From Cognatiyoonia koreensis (lineage in GTDB: Bacteria > Pseudomonadota > Alphaproteobacteria > Rhodobacterales > Rhodobacteraceae), in assembly GCF_900109295.1 (NCBI RefSeq), contig NZ_FOIZ01000002.1:806001-870000 (forward strand): DNA of 64,000 nucleotides, written 5' to 3'. The notes beneath the pieces are model-generated. The model did not search any database, was not told the DNA's origin, and worked only from the letters and a program-made list of their open reading frames with translations. Positions 8,449-18,500 of the stretch are shown here, in pieces (the stretch's first letter is position 1; the number at the start of each line of letters is the position of its first letter). A program made the translations under genes and the position numbers.

Positions 8449-10488
8449 TCAGTTTAGCTTGATCGTGTCTGATTGCAGTGAAATCAGCTGGTCACCCAGT
8501 TCGAGGATTTTCTGTCCGTTGATTTCAATCGTTCCGTTCTGAGACAGCTTGATGCGGGATTTGCCGCAGATCAGCAGGATTTCATCACCGGCGTTGATCT
8601 CGACCTTGTTCGCTACCTTGGCTTTGTAGGATTTGTTGACGTGGGTATCCTTGTCGCCTTCGACCGTTTCGAAATGATGCCGCCCGATGACCTGGGTCTT
8701 GCTTTCCTCGACCGAGATTTTCAGATCGCCGATCCCTTTCTTGGCGGTCTTCTTGGTGCCGAGCAAACCGGAGACGTTCTTGATCCCTTCGGTGTCTTTC
8801 GTGGCACCGGTGGGTGTGAACGACCCCTTGTTCGCGGGCCCGACACGCAGGTGCATGTCACCATCAACGATCTGGAACGAGTTATTGCCGATCTCGCTGG
8901 CCTTGTTGTGGCCCACGCTTTCGACCTTGTTCACGTTCACATGTTCGGTCTGGTTGTTTTCCACCTTCGTGTTGCGATCTTTCTGGGCGTGGAGGAAGAT
9001 TTCTTCCTTGTTCTTCTCGTCCTCGAACCGCAGTTCGTTGAAGCCGCTTCCCTGATGCGTGTCGGTCTTGAAAGTGGATCGTGTCTTGTGTTTGGGCAGG
9101 TCATAGGGGGGCATGTTCTTGCCGTTGTAAACGCAGCCCGTGATGATCGGTTTGTCGGGGTCGCCTTCAAGAAATTCAACGATCACCTCCATCCCGATGC
9201 GCGGAATGACCATGCCGCCCCAGCCCTGTGATGCCCAGTTCTGGCTGACCCGGCAGCGCATGGAGTAGGCGTTTTCGAGGTCCCAGTGAAAATGCACCAG
9301 AATGCGCCCATATTCGTCGCAGTCGATTTCACCTTCGCCCACAACGACCGCTGTTTGAGGTCCGTGCACCAGCGGCACCGGCGTTTTGCGTTCTGGTGCA
9401 AGCGGCGCGGTATCGGGCATGAAGACATAAGCACCGGAGTAGGCGTAGCCATCACCTTTGTCAGCGCCGGTGCCATAGGAATCCGAAACGTAAGAATGCG
9501 TTGCGCTGAGGCACAGGTAGCGCGTGCCTTTGACGCCCGGCACTTGATCGCCTTCGAGATCGACGAGCATGCCCGAGCCGAGCGAGGTGCAGTCACCGAT
9601 CGCGCGATGCCGTGCGTCCTGTCCGCGTTCTTGCAGCGTCCGCAATTTGGCGACTTTTTCCCCATCCTTCTGTTCAAGGTAGTCGCCGGGGTAATCGTAA
9701 CTTTCGATCCTGCCTTGCTGGTGTTTGGCGTTGCCTTTGTGGTCGACCTCCATCGCGGCGTTGGGCTTTTTGAAATTGTAATCCGTGTGCCGGATGGCTC
9801 CTGTGGTCAGGCGCCGGTAGGGGTGCCATTCCCAGAAATGTTCATGTTCAGAGTTATGATCCCCGTCATATGCCTTGTAGACACGGCTGCCGCCGACAAT
9901 TTTCGGGTGTGAGTCGATCCCGTCCGTCAGCACCATCGTGTGAGAGCCGACATCGTGGTCAAACCGGTAGGTGATGCCAAAGCGTTCCAGCATCCGGCAG
10001 GCGAAGTCCATATCGCTTTCACGGTACTGGACCGTGTATTCAAGTTCCGGATAGCTGCTTGTCAGATCGACCGTCAGCGCCGGTTTTCCCAAGCCGCTGT
10101 AGTCCTGAAACAGTTCTTCGATGATCTGCACGACCGTTTTCTTGTGAAAGATGCGCTGGTTCCGACGATGAGACGCCAGCCATAGCCACGGCCGCAGCGT
10201 CAACTCGTAAGTATTGCCGTTCTCGCCGACACCGGCCCATTTCGCTTCTGTGACGATCCCGTCAAACGGACGGGGTCCGTGCGTCTGACTTTCAATTTCG
10301 ACAGTGGCGTGGGTGCCTATCAGGGCGTCAAAATCGATGTTGGGTTCGGTCGACAGCGCGTCGACAGTGTACGTAAAAACATCGTTGATGAAATCTGTGC
10401 CGCGAAAGCGCATGAGGACAAGTTTGTCCTTGCCTAACACCGTCGACAGCCGTCCGAGCCGCTTGTCCTGTGCGAATGCTACATTCAT
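8449..10488 (-). CDS. vgrG: T6SS spike protein VgrG, copy 1
   Basis: A 680-residue VgrG (Rhs/VgrG family). The N-terminal gp27-like part contains FDALIGTHATVEIES, GIVTEAKWAGVGENGNTYEL and the ESDMDFACRMLERFGITYRF segment. The gp5-like OB region carries GEIDCDEYGRILVHFHWD and SQNWASQGWGGMVIPRIGME with LEGDPDKPIITGCVYNG. The C-terminal beta-helix needle region follows (VGHNKASEIGNNSFQIVDG to the LKISVEESKTQVIGRHHFET stretch) and ends LISLQSDTIKLN. The start at 10488 (MNVAFAQDKRLGRL) is chosen over one 12 codons upstream because GAGG lies 8 bases before it and it aligns with VgrG copy 2 (MNAPFKQDLRLGRL). It heads the operon with the lipoprotein and lipase, so it is the likely carrier of the lipase. 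There is no fused effector domain. Confidence 0.95.
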   Translation of the reverse strand: MNVAFAQDKRLGRLSTVLGKDKLVLMRFRGTDFINDVFTYTVDALSTEPNIDFDALIGTHATVEIESQTHGPRPFDGIVTEAKWAGVGENGNTYELTLRPWLWLASHRRNQRIFHKKTVVQIIEELFQDYSGLGKPALTVDLTSSYPELEYTVQYRESDMDFACRMLERFGITYRFDHDVGSHTMVLTDGIDSHPKIVGGSRVYKAYDGDHNSEHEHFWEWHPYRRLTTGAIRHTDYNFKKPNAAMEVDHKGNAKHQQGRIESYDYPGDYLEQKDGEKVAKLRTLQERGQDARHRAIGDCTSLGSGMLVDLEGDQVPGVKGTRYLCLSATHSYVSDSYGTGADKGDGYAYSGAYVFMPDTAPLAPERKTPVPLVHGPQTAVVVGEGEIDCDEYGRILVHFHWDLENAYSMRCRVSQNWASQGWGGMVIPRIGMEVIVEFLEGDPDKPIITGCVYNGKNMPPYDLPKHKTRSTFKTDTHQGSGFNELRFEDEKNKEEIFLHAQKDRNTKVENNQTEHVNVNKVESVGHNKASEIGNNSFQIVDGDMHLRVGPANKGSFTPTGATKDTEGIKNVSGLLGTKKTAKKGIGDLKISVEESKTQVIGRHHFETVEGDKDTHVNKSYKAKVANKVEINAGDEILLICGKSRIKLSQNGTIEINGQKILELGDQLISLQSDTIKLN

Positions 10489-10839
10489 GCCGCTGACCTC
10501 GAACCAATCCCAAATACTCGGCAACTATACGCCGATCCGGGTTTTGGGCAAACAACCGTTACAAAAAACATCAATGGCCGACGCACGCTGGTCTGGAAAT
10601 CGGACCGGTGCCGCGAAAACGGCGACCAATCAGTTCAGTCTTGCCTTGTCAGATGAACGATTCGTCGCAGCCGCGCCTAACTAGGCAACTTATGACCAAT
10701 GATTGATCCTGAATTCTGTAGTAAAACCAGCTATTTCGCGTGATTGCATCGCCATGACTGCTAAATTCAACCCAAGATTGCCGTAACGGCATTTGACGCT
10801 TACAATCGATCCAAGAATTTCAAAAGACGGCGGCATTTG
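10489..10839. promoter_or_regulatory. Divergent intergenic region between two vgrG genes, with a 13-bp palindrome
   Basis: 351 bases with no coding capacity that I can support. Both vgrG operons start outward from here, so promoters for both must lie inside. A perfect 13-bp palindrome with a central base, TGCCGTAACGGCA, lies at 10779-10791, about 48 bases upstream of the ATG of the second vgrG. It could be an operator. The part between 10681 and 10780 is more AT-rich. I could not assign -10/-35 boxes with confidence. Confidence 0.4.
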
Positions 10840-13092
10840 ATGAACGCTCCATTTAAGCAGGACCTGCGACTTGGCAGGTTAACGACCGACCTTGGCAAGG
10901 ATGTTCTGGTTTTGCTGCGTTTTGGCGGGACCGACCATTTGAATGGTTTGTTTGAATATGCTGTGGAAGCGCTTTCGACCAAGCAGAATATTGATTTTGA
11001 TGCACTGATTGGCACCCATGCCAGTATCGAGATCGACAGCCAGAATGATGGCCCACGCCACTTTGACGGGATCGTGACGCAAGCCAAATGGGCTGGCGTC
11101 GGTGAAAACGGCAATCGCTATGAATTGACGCTGCGCCCTTGGTTTTGGCTTGCCGGAAGACGCCGCAATCAGCGTATTTTTCACGAAATGACAGTGCTGG
11201 AAATCGTTGAGAAACTGCTTTCAGCATACTCCGGTCTTGGCAAGCCGCATCTGACCAACCGGTGCAAGGGTAGCTATCCCAAGCTGGAGTACACGGTTCA
11301 GTACCGCGAAAGCGATCTGGATTTTGCGACCCGGCTTCTGGAACGGTTCGGGATCAGCTACCATTTTTGCCACGCGCCGGGTAACCACACGCTTGTTCTG
11401 ACAGACACCATTGAGGAGCACGATCCGCTTGCCGGCACGACGCGTGAATACAAGCCCGTCGATGGGAACCGCCAAGCGGGCAAGGAGCATTTTTGGGAAT
11501 GGTATCCGGAACGTAACTTGACCACCGGTGCGATGCGTCTGACTGACTATAACTTCAAGACACCGACGGCAGCGATGGAAGTCGATCGGGTCGGTGATGC
11601 GGCCTACGAACAGGGCCAGATTGAAAGCTATGACTACCCCGGCGACTATCTGGAGCAGGGAGAGGGCAAAGGCGTCGTTGGCCTGCGCACCTTGCAGGAG
11701 CGCGGACACGATCGCCGCCACCGTGCGGTTGGCGATTGCACGTCCCTCGGTGCCGGGATGACGGTCACATTAACGGGCGATCAGGTGCCCGGCGTGAAGG
11801 ATCAGGATTATCTTTGTCTGACGGCCACCCATTCCTATGTCTCTGACGCGTATGGATCGGGCGGCCATGACAGCGACGGCTATGCCTATTCCGGTCAATA
11901 CGTGCTGATGCCGACAACGGCCCCGCTTGCCCCGGAACGCAAGACACAGTTGCCCATCATTCAAGGCCCGCAAACGGCTGTCGTTGTGGGCGACGGTGAG
12001 ATTGACTGTGACGAATACGGTCGCATCCTTGTCCATTTCCACTGGGATCTGGAAAAAGCCTATTCCATGCGCTGCCGGGTCAGTCAGAACTGGGCCTCGA
12101 AAGGTTGGGGTGGCATGGTCATCCCGCGGATCGGGATGGAAGTCATTGTCGAGCATCTTGAAGGTGATCCCGACAAGCCCATCGTGACCGGATGTGTCTA
12201 CAACGGTAAGAACGATGTTCCTTATCCGCTGCCTGAACATAAGACGAAGTCGGTGTTCCGGTCTGATAGCCACAAATCTGAAGGATTCAACGAATTCACC
12301 TTCGAAGACGCGACTGGCAACGAGAACATCAGCCTGCACGCCCAGAAGGATCAGACGCTGAAGATCCTTCATGATCGCTCGAAACGTGTTGATCACGACC
12401 AGATTGAAAGCGTCGGCAACAACAAATCCATCGACGTGGGCAAGAACCATGCCGAAAAGATCGGCGGATCGATGAACCTGTCGATTGGATCAGGCGCAGG
12501 CATGGCGTTGTTTGCGGGCCTTGCTGGTCTGATGTCGACGTCCAGTGCCGCGATGAAGAATGCTTCGAATGAGAGTGGCGACAGCTTCGTCAGCCAGATC
12601 ACCCAGGGTATGTCAAAGATGAGTACTGCTGCCGAAGCGCTGAGTTTGCCCGTGAACAAGGGGTTTAAGCGCGCCGGAGAGCATCGCAAGATCGCCGGAC
12701 TTGCACAGGTCAATGCCGGTGCCGCCGTCGGCGCACTTGTCGGGCAGATTATGCCTGTCGGCGGGATCAAGAATACGATCGTCGAAAAGGCGGTGATTGA
12801 TACCGTCGGTCTTGCCCGCACAGAGCAGATCGGCCTGATGAAGAACACCTTTGTTGGCAAGGTGCAGAATACGGTGGTCGGTGAGAAGAAGAACATCGAA
12901 GTCGGTGAGACATCAACCACGACGGTCGGCAAGCATATGGAGATTAATGTCGGCGATGACTTCATCATCACGGTGGGCAAGTCCCGTCTGATTATGACGA
13001 AGGAAGGTACGATCGTTCTGCAAGGCGTCAAGATCGAGATCGAAGGTGAGAAACAGATCCGTGCGCAATCCAAGCTGATCGATCTGAACTAG
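10840..13092 (+). CDS. vgrG: T6SS spike protein VgrG, copy 2, with an alanine/glycine-rich insertion
   Basis: A 750-residue VgrG closely similar to copy 1 over the gp27 and gp5 parts (FDALIGTHASIEIDSQNDGP, SYDYPGDYLEQGEGKGV, GEIDCDEYGRILVHFHWDLE, WGGMVIPRIGMEVIVEHLEG). After the first needle repeats it has about 100 residues absent from copy 1 (roughly 550-650). These begin GSGAGMALFAGLAGLMSTSS, contain hydrophobic Ala/Gly stretches (NAGAAVGALVGQIMPVGGIK) and resemble a membrane-inserting or toxin-like segment. Regular VGxx beta-helix repeats then resume (NTFVGKVQNTVVGEKKNIEV) to the end. The ATG at 10840 is chosen; a TTG one codon upstream is possible. It heads the second module (DUF2169, DUF4150, helper, Rhs). 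Confidence 0.95.
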   Translation: MNAPFKQDLRLGRLTTDLGKDVLVLLRFGGTDHLNGLFEYAVEALSTKQNIDFDALIGTHASIEIDSQNDGPRHFDGIVTQAKWAGVGENGNRYELTLRPWFWLAGRRRNQRIFHEMTVLEIVEKLLSAYSGLGKPHLTNRCKGSYPKLEYTVQYRESDLDFATRLLERFGISYHFCHAPGNHTLVLTDTIEEHDPLAGTTREYKPVDGNRQAGKEHFWEWYPERNLTTGAMRLTDYNFKTPTAAMEVDRVGDAAYEQGQIESYDYPGDYLEQGEGKGVVGLRTLQERGHDRRHRAVGDCTSLGAGMTVTLTGDQVPGVKDQDYLCLTATHSYVSDAYGSGGHDSDGYAYSGQYVLMPTTAPLAPERKTQLPIIQGPQTAVVVGDGEIDCDEYGRILVHFHWDLEKAYSMRCRVSQNWASKGWGGMVIPRIGMEVIVEHLEGDPDKPIVTGCVYNGKNDVPYPLPEHKTKSVFRSDSHKSEGFNEFTFEDATGNENISLHAQKDQTLKILHDRSKRVDHDQIESVGNNKSIDVGKNHAEKIGGSMNLSIGSGAGMALFAGLAGLMSTSSAAMKNASNESGDSFVSQITQGMSKMSTAAEALSLPVNKGFKRAGEHRKIAGLAQVNAGAAVGALVGQIMPVGGIKNTIVEKAVIDTVGLARTEQIGLMKNTFVGKVQNTVVGEKKNIEVGETSTTTVGKHMEINVGDDFIITVGKSRLIMTKEGTIVLQGVKIEIEGEKQIRAQSKLIDLN

Positions 13093-13097
13093 GCCAG

Positions 13098-14222
13098 ATG
13101 CAGGTTCGAAACCTTACCCCCTATGCCCATCTGACCTATGCGAATGAGGACGCAGATCGGCGCTTGTTCGATATCCTGATCGTCAAAGCGACCTATCAAT
13201 ATGTGGACGGTAAACTGGTCACAGCGATCGAGCAGGAGCCGTTGAATTTCAGCGATACCTGTTTTGGCGCGGTGAATGAAACACCGCTGCGCTATCCGTC
13301 CGATCTGGTTCCTTACAAGCCCCGCGCAGATGTAATTGTCATCGCGGACGCCCATGCGCCTGACAGCAAGCCGGCCGCGCAATGGGATTGTACCGTGCAG
13401 GTCGGTGCCATGCGCCACAGTGTGACCGTAACCGGTCCGCGCATGTGGCGTTACAAGCGCCTTGGTGGCTGGACATTGGACGAAATCGAACCGGCCACGC
13501 ACGTACCGCTGCGCTATGACTATGCGTTTGGTGGCGAACATCCCGGCCCCGACGACACGATTATCACGGACGAGCGCAACCCGCTGGGATGTGGGTTTAT
13601 GCACGCGCAGATGACCCCGCGCGATGCGCCGATCCCAGCGCCGCAGGTTCTTGAACAGGGACAGAAGTTGCGCGATCCGTTCCGTCATCTGGTTCCAGCT
13701 GGTTTTGGTCCCATTCCGCCTGCTTGGCAGCCCCGCAGACCGCTGGGTGGAACTTATGATCAGAACTGGATCGATAACATCTGGCCGCACTGGGCACCCG
13801 ACTATGACTTTGCTTTTCACAACTCAGCAGCACGCGGCATGAAGGCAGAGGGCTTTCTGCGTGGTGATGAATCCGTGATGCTAAGCAACATGCACCCTGA
13901 CATGCCGGAATTGCGTTTCGATCTGCCGGGTGACCCCGTCATCGCGCATCTGGTTGATCACGACGATCAACGGCGCATGATCGGGATGGTTTGCGACACG
14001 CTGTATATCGACGTGCTGGCCGAAGATCCCGAAGACTGGCTGATCGCGCTCACATGGCGGATGCCATTTCTGGATGCGGGGGTGAAAGTGCTGGAGATTG
14101 ATTCAGTGTCGGTCGCGAACCCGATACGGATGATGTCGGAAGATCAGACCATCTATCCCTGCCCACATCCATCGGAGGTGTTTTCGCCGCTTCAGGTGAA
14201 GGAGGTTGCAAATGTCCAATAA
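13098..14222 (+). CDS. DUF2169 family protein (T6SS-associated), copy 2
   Basis: A 374-residue homologue of the protein at 4040-5056. It shares LVTAIEQEPLNFSDTCFG-type N-terminal beta strands, VPYKPRADVIVIADAHAP, VPLRYDYAFGGEHPGPDD, a NPLGCGF motif, PPAWQPRRPLGGTYDQNW and DYDFAFHNSA. It starts 6 bases after the vgrG stop and ends inside the next gene (11-base overlap with DUF4150). DUF2169 proteins recur between VgrG and PAAR-like DUF4150 in T6SS effector clusters and are proposed to assist effector loading. Here the co-linear order VgrG - DUF2169 - DUF4150 - helper - Rhs points to the Rhs as the cargo. The C-terminal tail (YPCPHPSEVFSPLQ) is longer than in copy 1. Confidence 0.87.
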   Translation: MQVRNLTPYAHLTYANEDADRRLFDILIVKATYQYVDGKLVTAIEQEPLNFSDTCFGAVNETPLRYPSDLVPYKPRADVIVIADAHAPDSKPAAQWDCTVQVGAMRHSVTVTGPRMWRYKRLGGWTLDEIEPATHVPLRYDYAFGGEHPGPDDTIITDERNPLGCGFMHAQMTPRDAPIPAPQVLEQGQKLRDPFRHLVPAGFGPIPPAWQPRRPLGGTYDQNWIDNIWPHWAPDYDFAFHNSAARGMKAEGFLRGDESVMLSNMHPDMPELRFDLPGDPVIAHLVDHDDQRRMIGMVCDTLYIDVLAEDPEDWLIALTWRMPFLDAGVKVLEIDSVSVANPIRMMSEDQTIYPCPHPSEVFSPLQVKEVANVQ

Positions 14223-14592
14223 CGTATCTGCCCGCAAAGACGGGTCGAATTACATCGCATCAACCGGGCCGGACGTTTGCAAGACGCCAGTCGGCAGCAG
14301 CATCGTGCCCGTGCCCTATAGCTCGATTGCGTTTCTTGGAAGCGCTGCGCGTGTGAACAAGACTGTTCGACATAACGGCAAACCCGATTTCATGCTTAAC
14401 AGCCGCACGCCAAATTCGATGGGGACGGAACCGGGGGTCAAGAAAGGCGTGGCCAAGTCAGGGTACTTAGGGCCAGCAGCCGTGAAGGTCACCACTGGTT
14501 CGGTGTTTTCGAAGAAGTGGGCGACAGCGTCGCACAAGGACAAAGCGACAATCAACATGGCCTCAAAAGGTCCGACCGAGAAGAAGAGATAG
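14212..14592 (+). CDS. DUF4150 PAAR-like protein, copy 2
   Basis: A 126-residue protein with the DUF4150 motif PDVCKTPVGSSIVPVPY near the N-terminus, then SRTPNSMGTEPGVKKGV. It is the PAAR-like spike tip predicted to sit on VgrG copy 2. The ATG at 14212 is preferred over a TTG two codons upstream because a near-perfect AAGGAGGT lies 5-6 bases before it. The gene overlaps DUF2169 by 11 bases and ends 3 bases before the helper gene. Unlike typical T6SS Rhs proteins, the PAAR part is a separate polypeptide from the Rhs. The C-terminus is Lys/Thr rich with no toxin domain. Confidence 0.86.
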   Translation: MSNNVSARKDGSNYIASTGPDVCKTPVGSSIVPVPYSSIAFLGSAARVNKTVRHNGKPDFMLNSRTPNSMGTEPGVKKGVAKSGYLGPAAVKVTTGSVFSKKWATASHKDKATINMASKGPTEKKR

Positions 14593-14595
14593 GAT

Positions 14596-15510
14596 ATGGT
14601 TGGGACGACTGCAGATGCACAGGGAAATGCCAGTGCGCAACTGTACATCCTGGCGAGCGCTCCGCCTGACCAAACGCCTTTCAAGGATTATCTTGCAGAC
14701 CACGAGATCGACCGCCATTTTTATTTCAACGACGAAATACTCTTGCTTGCCGAACGGATTGATCAGCTTGTCGGACAGGATGATGCCGTTGAAGACCGAA
14801 GGCGTCCGAACCTCGAAAGGCAGCTTGAGATTGCACGGGCAGACAATAATACAGCCCTTGCGTCACATATTGAGCAAATTCTTGCGGACCTTCCCGCCGA
14901 AAGCAATCGGTTCGCCCGTGAAATTGCGAGTTATGAGCAGCAAATATTGGCGGAACTTGATGAAGTCAGGGCGGAATATCGTCAACTTGCCGAGACATTG
15001 AATGACGGACGGCGCGCCTACGTCCATCACGTTGGCTTGCTGCAGTATGGGTCGACACGTCCTGCATACTCTACGGGCACAGACGCACTCGGGGCCCCAA
15101 TCGGCAATTCACAAATGATCGCAGCCCAGAGCATGGCGTCCAACTATGAACGTGTCTGGACCGACTACAAGCTTCTTGAGCAGGGCATCTGCTATACGAC
15201 CACACGCGAGGCGCTGACGAATTTCGTCTGGGGTGCTATCGCGGCGATTGCGACCGAAATCGCAACTGCGGGAATTGCAAAGTTTGTTCGCATTGGCCGC
15301 GTTCTTCAGTGGGCAGCACGCGGTCGCGCTGGGCAGATGTTGATTGGAAGATACAATGCACTGAAAGACAGAACCAAAGACATTCTTGACAGGCTACGTC
15401 GCACGCGCCGTTCGGAAAGACCGCGCGACCTACCGAACGACGGAACGACAAATACGGGAACGGGTCCAAGGGCCGTCACGCGCACCTGCGCTACCGGAGC
15501 TTGTCGATGA
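14596..15510 (+). CDS. Uncharacterised helical helper protein between the PAAR-like and Rhs genes
   Basis: A 304-residue protein of no family I recognise. Residues about 50-140 are strongly helical and charged, probably coiled coil (IASYEQQILAELDEVRAEYR). Residues about 210-235 form one hydrophobic segment (FVWGAIAAIATEIATAGIAK). The C-terminal 60 residues are Arg-rich and end in a Cys pair (RTCATGACR). It starts 3 bases after DUF4150 with AGGAT before the ATG, and its stop shares ATGA with the Rhs start. In many T6SS Rhs effectors the PAAR domain, a hydrophobic region and the Rhs shell are one chain. Here this protein occupies the place of the middle part, so it may hold or stabilise the Rhs, or help its toxin cross the inner membrane. 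That role is inference from position. Confidence 0.7.
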   Translation: MVGTTADAQGNASAQLYILASAPPDQTPFKDYLADHEIDRHFYFNDEILLLAERIDQLVGQDDAVEDRRRPNLERQLEIARADNNTALASHIEQILADLPAESNRFAREIASYEQQILAELDEVRAEYRQLAETLNDGRRAYVHHVGLLQYGSTRPAYSTGTDALGAPIGNSQMIAAQSMASNYERVWTDYKLLEQGICYTTTREALTNFVWGAIAAIATEIATAGIAKFVRIGRVLQWAARGRAGQMLIGRYNALKDRTKDILDRLRRTRRSERPRDLPNDGTTNTGTGPRAVTRTCATGACR

Positions 15511-18500
15511 ACACCGCGCGGCTAAATCCTGTCGGCCTACCCGACGGTAAACAAAAGCAATTTTACTCCGAGTTTCAAATTTCGGGCACGCTGCCACTCG
15601 ATCTGACGCGGGTCTTCAACCAGAATATTGATGTTCCATCGCCTTTGGGCCCCTTCAGTCTGACAGACATCGACATCACCATCACAGATGGTGAAGACAC
15701 CGGTACCTACGAAGTCATGACGCTTGACGGCATCCCTGTCGTCTTTGACCGCCCGCCGCCCCAACTGTTTTCACGTACGTACAACGGTGGGTATCGCCAC
15801 TTGTCCCTCGAACCTCTCTCGCGCGGGGGACTGAAGCTCAACGACAAGAAGCTGTCCTATACCTTCAAACGCTACAAGGGCCGCATCTGGCGTATCATCC
15901 AGATCGAGGATTTAAACGACAACACCATCACCCTCGAACGCAACGCCAAAGGTCATCTGGAACGGCTCATTCATCCCGATGGCCTTCGGTTGCAATTCCA
16001 CAACCGCGACGACGGGCTGCGCACAGGCTTTGATATCATCGGACTGGATGACAGCGTCATTGAAGGCATTCGCTATGGTTATGACGGACAGGGCCGTCTG
16101 ATCGCGGTTCAAAACCCGTTTGGCGAGGATTGGACTTACGCCTACGACGCTGAGGGTAATCGCACCCATGCGGACAACGGAGCGAATACAAAGACCAAAC
16201 ATCGCTACGATGACCAGAACCGCGTAATCGAAGTTGATACGGGTGGCTCTTACAAGCATGGACGCATCAGCTATCACCCGAACGGAAAGCAGGTCACTGT
16301 TCAACACGGACTCGACGGGAAGAATTTTGAAAAGCTTTGGTTCGATGATCTGGGCCGCCATGTCATGACATCCGACGCCGCAGGCCGGTTCAGCTATCGG
16401 CAGTTCAACGCAGAGCACGACCTGATCGCGGAAATTGATCCAAACGGGCACAAGAAGACGTTTGAATACGACGCCCATGGCAACCTACAATCCATGAAGG
16501 ACGAGGAAGGCCGTGAGACCTTTATGGTCTGGGACGATGTCGGGAATTTAATCTCCGTCGTGGATCATTCCGGGGCGGCGTGGGACTATGAATACGATGA
16601 GAATGGTAACCTTGAACAGTCCAGGGATCCGCTTGGCCATGTGACGAATTTCCGCGCGACCCAAGCGGGGCTACAAACCCAAATGATGCGCCACGACGGG
16701 TTGATCGAGTTTCGTACCTACGACGACCATAACCGCCTGACATCGCTGATCGACTTCAACTCGGCCGAAACAACCTTTGGCTATGACGCTTTCAACCGTC
16801 TGATAACAATCACCGATTCCGCAGGCAACGTCACACGACTGGACTACACACTGGCAAAGGGCTGCGGTTTTTATACGCCAACCCAGGTCATCCGCCCCGA
16901 CGGGGTCGAAACGACACGCAGCTTCACTGCCGCCGGCCAGGTCGAGGCGGTAACAGACGGTGAGGGGCGCAAGACCCGCTATCACTACGGCCCCTACAAC
17001 GTGCTTGAGGCGATCACTGATCCGCGCGGCAATGATCTACGTTTTCAATATGACAGTCAGGAACGGCTGACCTGCGTAACCAATCAGATGGGTCTGCATT
17101 GGACGTTTGAGAGAGACGTGGCAGGTCGCTTGATCCGTGAGACTGATTTTGACGGACGTACACTGGCATACGCCTACGACGAAGGGGGACGTGTTATTCG
17201 GCGGGATAACCCCGATGGGTCTTTCCTTGAATTTGACTACGACAAATCCGGACTGCTTTTGGAGCAGCGCGCCCATGCGCCCGGGCAGAAGACGCTCGTT
17301 ACCACCTACGTCCATAACGAAAACGGCGCGCTGATCGCAGCAACCAACGCAGATGCCAAGATTGCGCTGACTCGCGATGCGATGGGGCGGATCACGGCAG
17401 AGACCGTGAACGGGGTCACTGTAGAAAGCGACATTGATTGTTGCGGGAAACGGTCCGCGCGGCGGTTTGACGGGCAGGATCTGACGTTTGAATACGACGG
17501 CATGGGCGGGCTTGTGGAATGGTCTTTGGCCGGGCATGCGCCGCTGCGGTTTGAACGCGACAAGTTGGGGCGGGAACTGCACCGGTCCAATGGGCAGGGG
17601 TTCGCGCTGACCCAAAGCTGGGATGCAGTTGGCCAGCTTGTCCACCAAAAGGCAGGTGAGGTCGCCGAACGCGCTTATCAATGGTCGCAGGCCTATGAGC
17701 CCACGGTTATCACCGACCTGAACTGGGGTCAGAGACGCTATGATTATGACGCCAACGGCCAGATAGCGCGGACAGTTCATGGTGACGGCAAGATCGAAGC
17801 CTTCGCCTATACCCCCGATCTGAACATCACCGCCACAGGCGATACGGAGAAATTCCAGAACTGGCAGACCACCGCCGCTGGCGTCGTCAAGCTCGCCCGC
17901 GGTCCGGAGGGAGAGGTTGTCACCCTTGAACACGACGCCTGCGGGCGGGTGGTGCAGCGCACGGTGGCGCGTAACGGGTTCCGGCCACAGACATGGCGGT
18001 TTGACTGGAACGCGCAGGATCAGATGGTGAGGGCGCATTGCCCTGATGGTGACGTTTGGTCCTATGCCTATGATCCGTTCGGACGGCGTATATCGAAGGC
18101 CTGCAAACACACCAAGGTGACGTTCATCTGGGACGGCGACGTCATCGCGCGCGAGATCATCGAAACGCATGGCGGGGTCCAAAGCGTTGATTGGTTTTTT
18201 GAGCCGGGCAGTTTCCGTCCGTTGGCACGCTTGGAAAACGGGGACCTCGCTTTCGTCATAAACGACCACCTCGGGACACCAAAGGAAGTTGTGGGCGGGG
18301 AAGGGGGACTACGCTGGAGCGCCGACCACGACACATGGGGGGCGCTTCGAACAAAGCAAGTGGCAGCGTCAGCGCAAGTTGAGACGGGCGACTACTGGGT
18401 CGAACCGACTTCTATCGAAGGCAACATAGCAAAAGCCTATGTGCGTGATCCAGGCGCACTCTACTGCCCGATCCGGTATCAGGGACAGTGGGTAGATGGC

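Noticed and set aside
11770..12450. 226-codon minus-strand frame opposite vgrG copy 2
   Set aside because: Antisense to the conserved gp5-like region; hydrophobic translation without known motifs.
15421..15510. Possible programmed frameshift joining the helper protein to the Rhs
   Set aside because: Both frames are open around the junction, but a good ribosome site (GGAG) and ATGA overlap explain the Rhs start; no slippery heptamer is visible.
17037..18269. 410-codon minus-strand open frame opposite the Rhs gene
   Set aside because: It is antisense to conserved YD repeats; the repeats on the plus strand explain the open frame, and its translation has no recognisable domain.
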